DNA of 64,000 bases from Lysobacterales bacterium. Lineage in GTDB: Bacteria > Pseudomonadota > Gammaproteobacteria > Xanthomonadales > Marinicellaceae. Both the position numbers and the translations under genes were made by a program. Below, in pieces: positions 29,999-39,996 of this stretch (position 1 is its first letter; each line of letters begins with the position of its first letter). The DNA is taken from positions 1 through 64,000 of the forward strand of contig JALSHI010000024.1 of the NCBI GenBank assembly GCA_026982315.1, in the 5' to 3' direction. The notes beneath the pieces are model-generated. The model was not told where the DNA came from, did no database searches, and saw nothing but the letters and a program-made list of their open reading frames with translations.

Positions 29999-31694
29999 CA
30001 CGCGCCCTTTTCTTTTTGCTGCCTTATTTTTTCTCGGTTTTGCTTTGTATCAAAACTGGCAACAGGATTATGGAACATCCTCTTCCGGCAGTAATAATCA
30101 GTCACAGCCATCTTCTGTTAAAGAAAACAAGGATCTCTCCGTCCCCCAAGTGGGAGACGCTCCGCAAGTAGGGCAAGAACCTGAGTACACAAAAAAGGAA
30201 TTACCGAGAAACTCCGACTTTTCCGGGGAAGAAGGGGGGCAGAGTCCCACCCACCTGGTCGAAGTGAACAATGGTGTGTTAACACTTCGCATTGATACCC
30301 GGGGCGCTGGCATTAAATATGCGGAATTACTTCACTATCCGGCCACAAAAGGTGCCACTGAAAACGTGGTATTGATGGATGACAGTGAAAAAAACCGTTA
30401 TTACGCGCAAGGCGGTTTGGTTTCTTCTTCACCGGCCGCAGATCATCGGCAGTTATTTAAGACATCGGCGGATAAGGTTGATGCCACCAAAAAAGCGGTG
30501 GAGATTCCTTTTGTCTGGGAAAAAGACGGTATCAAGGTGACTAAAACCTACCATATTGAACCAGGTTCATATGTGATTAAAGTCCATCAGACGGTGGAAA
30601 ACCACAGTGGCCAGCCCTGGACCGGTTATGCCTACCAGCAACTCCAGCGAAATAATCCCTGGGAGGGAAAAAAGAGCGGATTCACGGATCCGGCCCGCAT
30701 GTCCCTGAAAGGCGCGGCATTTTACGATGCGGATGAAGGGTATACCAAGGTGCCTTTCACAGACATGAAAGACTTTCTGGAAGAAGGAGAGAAGCCGGTT
30801 GAAGCCGTTGTGAATAAAGGCTGGATTGCCATGGTGCAGCATTATTTTTTGTCTTCCTTCATTGATGACAAGGAACCGCTGAAAGTGCAGACCCGGTATT
30901 TACCGGACTCGCCCACCCCTTATTTGATACGCTTTTTAACCCCGGCGAAAACAATAGAAAGCGGCCAAAGTCACGACTTTGAAGCCACTTTGTTTATTGG
31001 CCCCAAACTGCAAAAACTATTGCCTACAGTGGCCCAGGGACTGGAATTGACAGTTGACTATGGCATTTTTACGGTGATTGCCAAACCCCTGTTTGCGGTA
31101 TTGTCTTTTATTTACTCCTTTGTGCTTAACTGGGGTTGGTCCATTGTTATATTGACTATTTTGATCAAACTGGCTTTTTTCAAGCTGACAGAGTCCCAGT
31201 ACAAGTCCATGGCGCGCATGCGCAAACTGCAGCCGCGCATCCAGACTCTGAAAGAACGTTATAAAGGCAACCGGCAGCGATTTAACGAAGAAATGATGAA
31301 GCTGTACCAAAAGGAAAAGGTTAATCCTTTGGGTGGTTGTTTGCCCATGCTGGTGCAAATCCCGGTTTTTATAGCCCTGTACTGGGTGTTGCTGGAAAGC
31401 GTGGAACTGCGCCAGGCGCCTTTTATTCTCTGGCTGCAGGATCTGTCCAGCCCGGATCCCTACTATATTTTGCCGGCCATCAATGCTGCTGCCATGTATA
31501 TGACCCAGCGTTTGTCGCCCACGCCGGGAATGGATCCCATGCAGCAAAAAATCATGAAATTCATGCCTTTGGCTTTTTCATTCATGTTTGCCTTTTTCCA
31601 GTCCGGCCTGGTGTTATATTGGGCGGTAAACAGCAGCTTGTCGCTCTTGCAACAATGGATCATTACCAAGCGGGTGGAAAAGCAACCTTACTAA
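29991..31694 (+). CDS. yidC: Membrane protein insertase YidC
   Basis: Inserts and folds inner-membrane proteins. 567 residues: N-terminal transmembrane helix, a periplasmic beta domain (about 60-340) typical of Gram-negatives, and the conserved C-terminal five-helix core, with MLVQIPVFIALYWVLLESVELRQAPFI split across helices. ATG 29991 overlaps the rnpA stop; yidD, normally between rnpA and yidC, is absent. Confidence 0.97.
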   Translation: MNNTRPFLFAALFFLGFALYQNWQQDYGTSSSGSNNQSQPSSVKENKDLSVPQVGDAPQVGQEPEYTKKELPRNSDFSGEEGGQSPTHLVEVNNGVLTLRIDTRGAGIKYAELLHYPATKGATENVVLMDDSEKNRYYAQGGLVSSSPAADHRQLFKTSADKVDATKKAVEIPFVWEKDGIKVTKTYHIEPGSYVIKVHQTVENHSGQPWTGYAYQQLQRNNPWEGKKSGFTDPARMSLKGAAFYDADEGYTKVPFTDMKDFLEEGEKPVEAVVNKGWIAMVQHYFLSSFIDDKEPLKVQTRYLPDSPTPYLIRFLTPAKTIESGQSHDFEATLFIGPKLQKLLPTVAQGLELTVDYGIFTVIAKPLFAVLSFIYSFVLNWGWSIVILTILIKLAFFKLTESQYKSMARMRKLQPRIQTLKERYKGNRQRFNEEMMKLYQKEKVNPLGGCLPMLVQIPVFIALYWVLLESVELRQAPFILWLQDLSSPDPYYILPAINAAAMYMTQRLSPTPGMDPMQQKIMKFMPLAFSFMFAFFQSGLVLYWAVNSSLSLLQQWIITKRVEKQPY

Positions 31695-31717
31695 AACCAG
31701 GCTTTCCTGAGTAAGCC

Positions 31718-33118
31718 GTGAGTGAATCCATAGATACCATAGCGGCTATTGCCACGCCCCCAGGAGTGGGTGGCGTCGGTATTGTGCGGGTTTCCGGCCC
31801 CCGGTCTTTAGCCATTGCCAAGGTCCTAAGCGGAAAGAGCCCTTCGCCACGCCTGGCTGAATTTTCCCATTTCATGTGGCCGGACTCTGCCGGTGAGCAA
31901 ATCCCGGGGCACGAAGAAAAACGGCGCCCGGGTGAACGCATTGACAGCGGACTGATTCTTTACTTTCCCGGGCCGAACTCCTTTACCGGCGAAGATGTGG
32001 TGGAGTTTCAGGGCCATGGTGGCCCGGTGGTCATGAATTTGTTGTTACAAGCGACATTGGCCGCCGGAGCACGTTTGGCGCAGCCAGGGGAGTTTTCCCG
32101 CCGGGCTTTTTTGAACGGAAAAATTGACTTGGTGCAAGCCGAGGCCATTGCCGACCTTATCCATAGCGCCAGTGAACAAGCGGCACTGGCGGCAGGCAGG
32201 GCCCTTTCCGGAGAGTTTTCCCGGCAGGTAAACGCCCTGCTGGAACAACTCATTCGTCTGCGGGTATGGGTGGAAGCGGCCATTGATTTTGCCGAGGAAG
32301 AAATCGATTTTCTGGCCGATAGCCAATTGCAAGCCACTTTGGATGACATTAACCAGCGAATGCGGGATCTTTTACGCCAAACCTCGGCGGGCGCCTTGTT
32401 GAACAAAGGGTTTGTGCTGGCGCTGGCAGGGATTCCCAATGCCGGAAAATCCTCTTTGCTGAACTGTCTGGCGCGCCAGGATAGCGCCATTGTTTCGGCA
32501 GTGGCTGGCACCACGCGGGACGTGCTCAAGGAAACCATTCAGATTCAGGGCATCGCCGCGACTGTGCTGGACACCGCCGGTTTGCATGTAACCATGAATC
32601 CGGTAGAGAAAGAAGGCATCCGTCGTGCCCGCCAGGCCGTGAATGAAGCCGATCTGGTGCTGGTGGTGGCCGATGCCAGCGTATCATTGGATAAACAGCA
32701 GGCAGCCTGGAGTGATGTGCCCACAGAACGCATGGTCCTGGTGATTAACAAGGTGGACATCAATGCGGAAACCGCGGCATTTCGACATTGGGCCGAACAG
32801 TATGAACGGCCCTGGGTGGAAATTTCCGCCAGCCAGAAGCAAGGGTTGGACAGACTTCAGGAAACCATCGTACGCACCATTACAGGGCAGGGCCGGTTAG
32901 AGACCACTTATCTGGCGCGAACCCGGCATGTGCAACAACTTCAGAAAACCGCGGCGCATTTACAACAGGCTCAAAAACAACTGGAGGAAAATCAGGCTGG
33001 CGAACTGGTGGCGGAAGAACTGCGCCTGGCGCAACAGGCGTTAAACGCCATTACCGGGGAGTTCACCAGTGATGATTTACTCGGGGAGATTTTTTCCTCC
33101 TTTTGCATTGGCAAATAA
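31718..33118 (+). CDS. mnmE: tRNA uridine-5-carboxymethylaminomethyl modification GTPase MnmE
   Basis: With MnmG it modifies U34 of tRNAs. 466 residues: N-terminal folate-binding domain (1-120), helical domain, G domain (about 215-375) with GIPNAGKSS, DTAG and NKVD, and the C-terminal Cys motif FCIGK. GTG start. It follows yidC by 23 bases as usual, but mnmG, rsmG and parAB do not follow; a TonB receptor on the other strand does. Confidence 0.97.
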   Translation: MSESIDTIAAIATPPGVGGVGIVRVSGPRSLAIAKVLSGKSPSPRLAEFSHFMWPDSAGEQIPGHEEKRRPGERIDSGLILYFPGPNSFTGEDVVEFQGHGGPVVMNLLLQATLAAGARLAQPGEFSRRAFLNGKIDLVQAEAIADLIHSASEQAALAAGRALSGEFSRQVNALLEQLIRLRVWVEAAIDFAEEEIDFLADSQLQATLDDINQRMRDLLRQTSAGALLNKGFVLALAGIPNAGKSSLLNCLARQDSAIVSAVAGTTRDVLKETIQIQGIAATVLDTAGLHVTMNPVEKEGIRRARQAVNEADLVLVVADASVSLDKQQAAWSDVPTERMVLVINKVDINAETAAFRHWAEQYERPWVEISASQKQGLDRLQETIVRTITGQGRLETTYLARTRHVQQLQKTAAHLQQAQKQLEENQAGELVAEELRLAQQALNAITGEFTSDDLLGEIFSSFCIGK

Positions 33119-33179
33119 GATATGCGGTCACAGCATCTGATTGGCGAACCACTTTTTACGGGTATTTAGAATAACAGCC

Positions 33180-35312
33180 TCAAAACAGCAAGTGCCATGA
33201 CAAAACCGGGCCACGACCCGGCGCTTCCAGGCCTGAACCATGTTCCCGATAGCGTTTGTCAAACAGGTTTTGAACACCCAGGCGCAGGCTATGGTTGGGA
33301 TGAGGGTGCCAGTTCAGAAAAACATCAAAAACCGCAAAGCCGCCGGTGCCTTGTGGGTTTATGCGGGCATCCCGGCGGTCGCGCGCACTCAAGCGTCGCT
33401 GGGAAGCCGCAAAACGGCTGTGCATATTGATGATCCACCGGTGAGACACCGGCCAGAAAAAGGATAATGAACCATTGAGTGGGGGAATACGGTCGGCGGC
33501 TTCACTATCCTGCCGGGTTTTTTCCTGTCCCCACACATAGTTGAGCGAACCTCGCAAACGTTGTCCTTGTGTCCCGTACCACTCAAATTCATTTTCCAGA
33601 CCAAACAAACGAACCCGGGAGAGATTTTGGCTTTGTACCACAGACAAGCCATCGGGTGTGGTTTCTCCGGTGAATACTGAAGTGATTTTGTCGCGGTAAT
33701 GGCTCAGGAAAATAGCGCTTTGCCAATGCCAGTTGGTGCCGGAATGTTTCCAGCCAAAATCCAGGGAATATAGGCTTTCCGGTTTTAGCTGGGGGTTGAT
33801 GACATTAAAACGGTTTCCTGGCCGGGGCCCCAATTGGCCAAGATCAAAAATATTGGGCGGGCGAAACCCCCGTCCCAGATTGGCGAATAAACGATTTTCA
33901 TCACTTAAGGTTAATAACCAGCCCACATGACCGCTCCAGTCGGTCAGAAGCATGGAATCAGGAGCCAGTGGGTGGCGCAGGCTTGTGTGGTAACGGCTGT
34001 GGCGCACGCCCAGATTCCATTGTTGCTGCTGATTTTTAATGCGGTATTCAGCAAATGCGGCCAACAATCGCATCTGGGATCGATCTGGAAAACGTGGCGT
34101 GACTGGGTTTTCTCCATTGGTGGTTTCGCGCCATTTTTCACTGCGAATGGTGTCCTGCCAGGATTCAAGACCAAAAAGGAGATGCCTGTATTTATCTAAC
34201 TGTCGGTTCCAGGTGGCCTTGGCGCTGAAGCTGTGGCTTTGATTGTTTTCACGAAAGCCGTCAGTTTCCTGCCATGAACGCACCTGGCGCTGGTCAATGA
34301 TTTTTTGCCAGGCCAGCTGGTATCGGGCATTGTCATACCAGCCACTGGCATTGGGGGTTTCCATAAAAATATGGACAAAATCACGCTGGTTGGGGGCAAA
34401 TAAATAGCGCTCGGCGTCCGGATGGGTTTGACCAAAACCGGCTATCAGAGCATCCACCCGTGGCGTGGCCGGTTGTTTCAGGTGCTGAAGATCCACTCCC
34501 AGTGTCAGGCCCTGATCGGTGACTCGGATGCCCTTTCCGGTCAGGGACTGGGAACGGTAATTGGTAAAAGGGATGGTTTGACCTCCGCCAATGCGGCGCA
34601 GACCACTGTCCAGATAGGTCATGGCGATTGATGCGGCCTGTTGGCGGCCGGAGATGTCCATGCGGGCATGGCCTAAAGCCAGATTTTCAGCGCCATACCA
34701 TGCCAGATAGCTTTCACCGCTTATTGGCTTGTGGTGATTGACCGCAGGACGGTGGCTAATGATATTAACAACACCGCCCATGGCGTCGCCTCCGTACAAC
34801 ACAGAAGACGGCCCGCGAATCACTTCGATTTGATCTGCCCAGAAAGGATCAACCAAAGCCAGATACTGGTTGGGGGCGTCGCGAAAAAAGGCGGTATTCA
34901 GGCGAATACCGTCCACCAGATGCAGGTTTTGCGAGCCTTTGAGGCCTCGGATAATGGGAATGCCCTGCCCGGGCGTGGTTTGTTGCACATAGATGCCGGC
35001 GCTATCGCGCAACAAGTCGGCCAGAACAACATTAGGGCGGGAAAAAATGTCATCACGGGTGACCACTGAAACCGCTGCGGCCACCTGGGTCAGCGGCTGA
35101 GACTCCATGCTGGCGGTAACCTGTAAGGTGTCCAGTTGGCGGCGGTGCGTGGTGGTTTTTTCCTCAGAGGAAGCAGGCTTTGCATGATCTGTTTCTTCTG
35201 TCGACGGAATTTTCCGGTCGGGGGAAGGGGTTTCGGGAGGAATGGCATGGGCAGAAAACGCAAGGCCAAAAAAAGAGATCAAGGATAAAAAAGAACGCAG
35301 GAAGACACCCAT
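33180..35312 (-). CDS. TonB-dependent outer-membrane receptor
   Basis: 710 residues. Signal peptide (about 1-23), a Ser/Thr/Lys-rich linker, TonB box DTLQVTA (about 60), plug domain (about 75-190; IRGPSSVLYGGDAMGGVVNIIS), and a 22-strand barrel ending GPVLSWHLLF. GFRPPNIFDL and NPQLKPE correspond to the FRAP and NPNL boxes of heme/siderophore receptors, but no His lies between them, so heme uptake is not supported. Substrate unknown. No Fur box was found in the 99 bases upstream. It is convergent with mnmE. Confidence 0.9.
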   Translation of the reverse strand: MGVFLRSFLSLISFFGLAFSAHAIPPETPSPDRKIPSTEETDHAKPASSEEKTTTHRRQLDTLQVTASMESQPLTQVAAAVSVVTRDDIFSRPNVVLADLLRDSAGIYVQQTTPGQGIPIIRGLKGSQNLHLVDGIRLNTAFFRDAPNQYLALVDPFWADQIEVIRGPSSVLYGGDAMGGVVNIISHRPAVNHHKPISGESYLAWYGAENLALGHARMDISGRQQAASIAMTYLDSGLRRIGGGQTIPFTNYRSQSLTGKGIRVTDQGLTLGVDLQHLKQPATPRVDALIAGFGQTHPDAERYLFAPNQRDFVHIFMETPNASGWYDNARYQLAWQKIIDQRQVRSWQETDGFRENNQSHSFSAKATWNRQLDKYRHLLFGLESWQDTIRSEKWRETTNGENPVTPRFPDRSQMRLLAAFAEYRIKNQQQQWNLGVRHSRYHTSLRHPLAPDSMLLTDWSGHVGWLLTLSDENRLFANLGRGFRPPNIFDLGQLGPRPGNRFNVINPQLKPESLYSLDFGWKHSGTNWHWQSAIFLSHYRDKITSVFTGETTPDGLSVVQSQNLSRVRLFGLENEFEWYGTQGQRLRGSLNYVWGQEKTRQDSEAADRIPPLNGSLSFFWPVSHRWIINMHSRFAASQRRLSARDRRDARINPQGTGGFAVFDVFLNWHPHPNHSLRLGVQNLFDKRYREHGSGLEAPGRGPVLSWHLLF

Positions 35313-35411
35313 ATGGTCAGCTGTTGTTTACATGGCCGACCAATGTAACGGTTTTGGTTCAACGGGTCAATGAGAACACAATCAACCAGCTGCCACTGGG
35401 GGGCTCTGATA

Positions 35412-38162
35412 TCAGGCTTTGGTGCCTGTTTGGTCATATTTGTCAATTTCCCGAACCGTCAACAGATAGGATTTTTTGATGTTTTCCATAAGCGCATTCA
35501 ACCGTTGCATATCTTCGGAAAGGGCTTCGGCCTCCATGCGCTTGCAAAAGTAGCTGAGGCCCCGGGCACCGATATTGGCCGAGGAGGACTTGAGAGAATG
35601 GGCCAGGGTCCGCAGTTCCTGAAAATTCCGCGTTTGCAAAGCCTTGCGCATATGGCGCAAGGTGCCTGGGGCGTCTTGTTTAAACAGGGATAACAGCCGT
35701 TGCACATCATCACCCATGAATTCGCGGATTTCACTCAAGGTTTTTGTGCTGAGCCATTTGTCATTGATACTGGCATGGGGATGCTGTGCCGCTGTGGCGG
35801 CCGGGTTTTCCGGTTTGTTTTGTAAGGGATCCCATTTTTTCAGGGTTTTTTCCAGGACATACCGGTTCAGGGGCTTGGACATATAGTCATCCATACCGGC
35901 GTCCAGACATTTTTCCCTATCCCCCATCATGGCATTGGCGGTCATGGCGATAATGGGAGTACGCGGAAGACCTTCGGTTTCTTCGTATTCGCGGATACGT
36001 TGGGTGCACAAATAACCATCCATCACGGGCATTTGGCAGTCCATCAAAACCATTCGGTAGCGGGTTTTTTTGACTTTTTCCAGGGCCTCCAGTCCGTTTT
36101 TGGCCACGTCAAAAGTATAGCCAATGTACTGAATCAACTTTTGCGCCACCTTGAGATTCACTTCGTTGTCTTCCACCAGTAAAACACGCTCGTCAATGGC
36201 GCCAGTTGGTGTAACAGTGGCTGGCGTGTTGTTGGTTCCAGGCTGTTTGGAAACAATGGCAGCCGGTTGCTCACAGGTTGAGTCCGGTCTCTGTTCGGCT
36301 TCGTCCAGATCCAGCCCGCCAAAGCCGGAATCGCGCTGATGAGCAGCCTGTGGTGTTTTGTCGGTGGCTGAAGAGGTGGCGTCTTCTTTTAATCGCTGCA
36401 ACAGCTCGGTCAGTGGTGTTTTGGGCGCCAGCAGTTGAATGCGCGGGCTTTTCGGCACACCGGCAATGCGCGGCTGAGATGTGATGACACACAGAATAAA
36501 ATCATCTGCGTTATCCGGTTCCATGGTGTTGGCGATCAACTGACGGGCCTGTTTGGCTGCAGTATCAAAATCCACAAAAACCAGAACCCGTCCGGCCTTG
36601 TGGCTGTGCTGCCGGGTTTTTTTCAAATGATCTGTAATTTGGCTCAGGTGGTTAACGGCTTTTGCCCCGATGCTCAGGGATTTTAATTGAGACATGAGCC
36701 ACTGGCTGGTGGAAAAGCTGGTATTGAGAATCAGCGCCTGATAACCAGGGCCTGAAGAGCTGTGATCCGTATCGTCTGCTGCCTTTTGGGTGATAGCGCT
36801 GTGATGAACCGGCTTTAACAGCGGGATATCCACATAAAAGGTGCTGCCTTTGCCTTTTTCGGAATCGACGCCAATGCCCCCCCCCATGAGCTCCACAATT
36901 TTTTTGCTGATGGCCAGACCAATACCGGTACCGCCAAACTTGCGCGTGCTGGAACCATCGGCCTGGTTAAAGGCCTGAAACAAAAGGGTTTGTTGCTCCT
37001 TGTCAATGCCAATGCCCTGGTCTTTGACGCTGATGCGGACATGCTCGTGTTCCCCATCATCTCTGGTTTTGTCTGCCCGAACAGTGATAATGCCGCGGTC
37101 AGAAAACTTGATGGCGTTGCTCAGCAAATTGGTGACCACCTGCCTAAGACGCAACGGGTCACCCCGCAACAAAGGACTGATGTAAGGGGATACCTCCAGT
37201 TCAATGCGCAGGTTTTTCTTCTGGGCGGATGGTTCCAGGGCCTTGACCACGGATTCCAGCACTTGAGGCAGTTTCAGTCCCACCTGTTCAATTCGCAACT
37301 TGCCGGCTTCAACTTTGGAATAGTCCAGCAAGTCATCAATAAGCTTTTGCATTTGTTTGGCGGAAATAAACGCCGTTTGCAGGTAATCTTTCTGGAAATC
37401 AGACAGCTCGGAGTCCAGCAAAATATCCAGCAAGGGAATAATTCCGTTCAAGGGTGTGCGAATTTCATGGCTCATGGTGGCCAGAAATTCCATTTTGGTC
37501 ATTTCCGCAGAAGAAAGATCGGCTTCCAGCATGCGCACCTGATTTTTGAGTTCAGTGATTGTGCGTTCGGTTTCCGGGTCCGGCCCGGCCGGTGGTGTCA
37601 TAAGTGGCTCGGCAGCAGGATTTTCATCCAGGGTCGGAGCGGGATCTTCCTCCCAGCCTTCATTGGCCAAAAGGTGATGGCGGTACCCCAGAACCAGCCC
37701 AAGCAACAGCAAAAGACCAGTACCGGTCAGGTAGTATCCATGCGTCATCAGGACAATCGCGGCAGCCAGCCCGGCGGGCACGATACCCGCGGCCAAAAGC
37801 CGGACATCGCTTTCAGGCGTTAATATCAGATAGGCCAGCACAAGCGTGGCCAGAATAAAGAAAATCAGTGGCCAATTAGCGGACAAGGCGGTAAAAAAGC
37901 TTATACCCCACAAGGCAGACAACAAGGCGTGAAGGCCGGGCTTCAGTTTGTGCTCGAGGATTTCCTCATCCAGCCAGTCCCTGTCTGATTGTTCATCCAG
38001 CCAGGACAGGCCCACTACTACCAGCGCTACGACCATTATTAGCCACAAGCTCCAGCTGCCCATGCGACTAATGGCGATGCTCGCGATGACAACCAGCGCC
38101 GCATGCAGCAGCGCCAAGATAGCCGATGGCGCGGAGAACCATTGAGTCAGTTTTTTATTCAT
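35412..38162 (-). CDS. GacS/BarA-like hybrid histidine kinase
   Basis: 916 residues. About six transmembrane helices in the first 165 residues with short loops, so there is no large periplasmic sensor domain; a coiled segment (200-222); HisKA with His232 in SHEIRTPLNG; HATPase domain with GTGIGLAISKKIVELMGG; a degenerate receiver; a true receiver with Asp in VLMDCQMPVMDG and KPLN; and a C-terminal Hpt domain with LAHSLKSSSANIGA. This is the GacS/BarA phosphorelay layout. No GacA-type regulator gene is adjacent. It has a TATAAT just upstream. Confidence 0.92.
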   Translation of the reverse strand: MNKKLTQWFSAPSAILALLHAALVVIASIAISRMGSWSLWLIMVVALVVVGLSWLDEQSDRDWLDEEILEHKLKPGLHALLSALWGISFFTALSANWPLIFFILATLVLAYLILTPESDVRLLAAGIVPAGLAAAIVLMTHGYYLTGTGLLLLLGLVLGYRHHLLANEGWEEDPAPTLDENPAAEPLMTPPAGPDPETERTITELKNQVRMLEADLSSAEMTKMEFLATMSHEIRTPLNGIIPLLDILLDSELSDFQKDYLQTAFISAKQMQKLIDDLLDYSKVEAGKLRIEQVGLKLPQVLESVVKALEPSAQKKNLRIELEVSPYISPLLRGDPLRLRQVVTNLLSNAIKFSDRGIITVRADKTRDDGEHEHVRISVKDQGIGIDKEQQTLLFQAFNQADGSSTRKFGGTGIGLAISKKIVELMGGGIGVDSEKGKGSTFYVDIPLLKPVHHSAITQKAADDTDHSSSGPGYQALILNTSFSTSQWLMSQLKSLSIGAKAVNHLSQITDHLKKTRQHSHKAGRVLVFVDFDTAAKQARQLIANTMEPDNADDFILCVITSQPRIAGVPKSPRIQLLAPKTPLTELLQRLKEDATSSATDKTPQAAHQRDSGFGGLDLDEAEQRPDSTCEQPAAIVSKQPGTNNTPATVTPTGAIDERVLLVEDNEVNLKVAQKLIQYIGYTFDVAKNGLEALEKVKKTRYRMVLMDCQMPVMDGYLCTQRIREYEETEGLPRTPIIAMTANAMMGDREKCLDAGMDDYMSKPLNRYVLEKTLKKWDPLQNKPENPAATAAQHPHASINDKWLSTKTLSEIREFMGDDVQRLLSLFKQDAPGTLRHMRKALQTRNFQELRTLAHSLKSSSANIGARGLSYFCKRMEAEALSEDMQRLNALMENIKKSYLLTVREIDKYDQTGTKA

Positions 38163-38194
38163 AATCCGCTGAAAAAGTTAAAGGACTTTGGCCC

Positions 38195-38200
38195 ATTATA
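38195..38200 (-). promoter_or_regulatory. -10 element upstream of the hybrid kinase gene
   Basis: A perfect TATAAT read on the reverse strand gives a start near 38188 and a leader of about 26 bases. The -35 position, inside the end of the previous gene, is weak. Confidence 0.4.
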
Positions 38201-38209
38201 TGCTGTCTT

Positions 38210-39883
38210 TCAAAGGGATTGCTGGGAAAAGCTAAAGTCTACCTCAGCAGTGGGCGGTTGAATAAAATGACCTTGCAGGTAATCCACACCCAAGGTCCAT
38301 AATTGGGCCGTCTGTTTCATGGTGTCGACCTGGGGAACAAAAACCTGTTGCCCGCCAGCATGTGCCTGAGTAATCAAGGCGGCGCAAGGAGAGTCCTTTC
38401 CACCGGTAAAGAAGGTCGGATCATGTTGTGGGCTGGGGGTTCGCACCCAGTCGGCCTGCAACTGTTCCAGGGCGCGCCATTGTTCCGAAGCGCCGGAAAA
38501 GCCGCTCAAACACATGGCGATGCCCGCGTGCCGCAGGGTTTTTCCCAGCGAGTCCAATTGCGCCATATGCACAATGGCGTCTTGCACATCGAACTGAATC
38601 ACCAACTGGTGGCTGGGGCAGTCATCTGTCGGGTTGATAAACGGAGACACTTTTTCCACGAGCGAAGATACGCGAGAGTCCCGGTGGTGATGGAGATAGG
38701 CGTTCAGGCCTTGGTTGATTAACAGGCAATAGTGACGCCCTTCTCGGGCCTGTTGCAGCCAATTAATGGCTTGTTCCAGCACAATGTGGTCAAGGGTTTC
38801 CAGCAGGCCGGAGTTGCGGGCGGCATCGAGATAATCCTTGCCAGCCAGCATCGAGCCATTTGTGGTGATAATCCGCATCATCAGCTGGTATTTTTCCCGG
38901 TTGTCTTCTTTTTGGCTGACAAACGGCTGATAAAGCCAGCGGAAACGCCGGTCGTTAATGGCCTGCTGTAACTGGGCTTTTATCAAAAGAGACCGCTTTT
39001 CATGGGGCGTTTCGCCCACAAAATGGAGTTCTTTGTTTGTTTCGTCATCGCTGGTTTGTTGTTTGAGCAGTGACCGTTCGCCATGTTTCAACCACTCTTT
39101 TGCATCAGGGTGTCTGGAAAAATGACTAAAGGCCACGCCACACAATCCGGTCACCACGCTATGTTCGCCAATGGTTAATGGCTGCTGAAAAGCCGATTGG
39201 AGCCGGGAAAACCAGCGGCTGGTATTGGTGTGGTCGGTGGGAGCCAGCACCATTACCGTGGTTTCAGAAATCCGTATCACAGAGAGGTTTTTTAGTGCTT
39301 GTCGGAGGCGTTTGAACCACATCAGGGTTAAATCATAAAATGCGCCAATCCCTAAAAGCTTTCGCCATTTATCGGGTTGGGGAATCCCCAGCCATACCAC
39401 GCTGGCATGGTCTTCTTGCTGGTGTTTTTGCACAAATCGAGCAGCCAGTTTTTGGCTGTGTTGGCCCACGCAGCGGTGATTTTCCAGAGACTGGCGGTAA
39501 AGTTGCGCCTGACACTGGCGCAGCTGTTTTTTGATGTAGGCCCTGAGCTGATCTCCAGACAGGCTTTTGGGTAGCCAGCCTTCTGGTGTAGGCAACGACA
39601 TTAACCAGGGAACCGGTGATTCAGCCGTGGCTATAAACAAAAAACCGCGGTGTGATCTTAAAGCATCGCGGATACGCTGTATGTTGCTTGCCTTTGGTTC
39701 GGTTTCAGGCGGGTCAAGGATAATCAGTGCTGGGCGAAGGCGTTTGATATGGGTGGAAAGTGCCTCATGCGAAAAAGACACACAGGCGGCAGTTGGGTCA
39801 TCGTTTTTAAATAACGCAGACCAGAAGCTCTGCTGGTTGTTCGCGGTAACCACCAAAACAGAAGCCGGTAAAGAGTAATCCAT
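38210..39883 (-). CDS. FimX-like protein: receiver-like, degenerate GGDEF and degenerate EAL
   Basis: 557 residues, soluble. Residues about 5-115 resemble a receiver with LIILD as the phospho-Asp strand but without the acidic pair. A GGDEF-like domain reads RISETTVMV where RxGGDEF is expected. In the EAL-like domain (about 310-550) EAL reads LMM and the metal-binding Glu and Asp residues are replaced. The C-terminus, DYLQGHFIQPPTAEVDF, resembles the end of FimX, which binds c-di-GMP without degrading it and controls type IV pili. ATG 39883 is preferred for its AAGGGGGG site. The pilus link is inference. Confidence 0.78.
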   Translation of the reverse strand: MDYSLPASVLVVTANNQQSFWSALFKNDDPTAACVSFSHEALSTHIKRLRPALIILDPPETEPKASNIQRIRDALRSHRGFLFIATAESPVPWLMSLPTPEGWLPKSLSGDQLRAYIKKQLRQCQAQLYRQSLENHRCVGQHSQKLAARFVQKHQQEDHASVVWLGIPQPDKWRKLLGIGAFYDLTLMWFKRLRQALKNLSVIRISETTVMVLAPTDHTNTSRWFSRLQSAFQQPLTIGEHSVVTGLCGVAFSHFSRHPDAKEWLKHGERSLLKQQTSDDETNKELHFVGETPHEKRSLLIKAQLQQAINDRRFRWLYQPFVSQKEDNREKYQLMMRIITTNGSMLAGKDYLDAARNSGLLETLDHIVLEQAINWLQQAREGRHYCLLINQGLNAYLHHHRDSRVSSLVEKVSPFINPTDDCPSHQLVIQFDVQDAIVHMAQLDSLGKTLRHAGIAMCLSGFSGASEQWRALEQLQADWVRTPSPQHDPTFFTGGKDSPCAALITQAHAGGQQVFVPQVDTMKQTAQLWTLGVDYLQGHFIQPPTAEVDFSFSQQSL

Positions 39884-39996
39884 AACACCCCCCTTAGGCA
39901 CCACGAACATTCGCGGTTTTTATCCTTAAGCCCTGGAAGCCATTCTAGCAATCTGATGAGGATATCACAAACACCAGGCCAAGGCGCACAACCCGC

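Noticed and set aside
35313-35411. Possible Fur box upstream of the TonB receptor (TGAGAACACAATCA)
   Set aside because: Too many mismatches to the 7-1-7 repeat; regulation by iron cannot be claimed from it.
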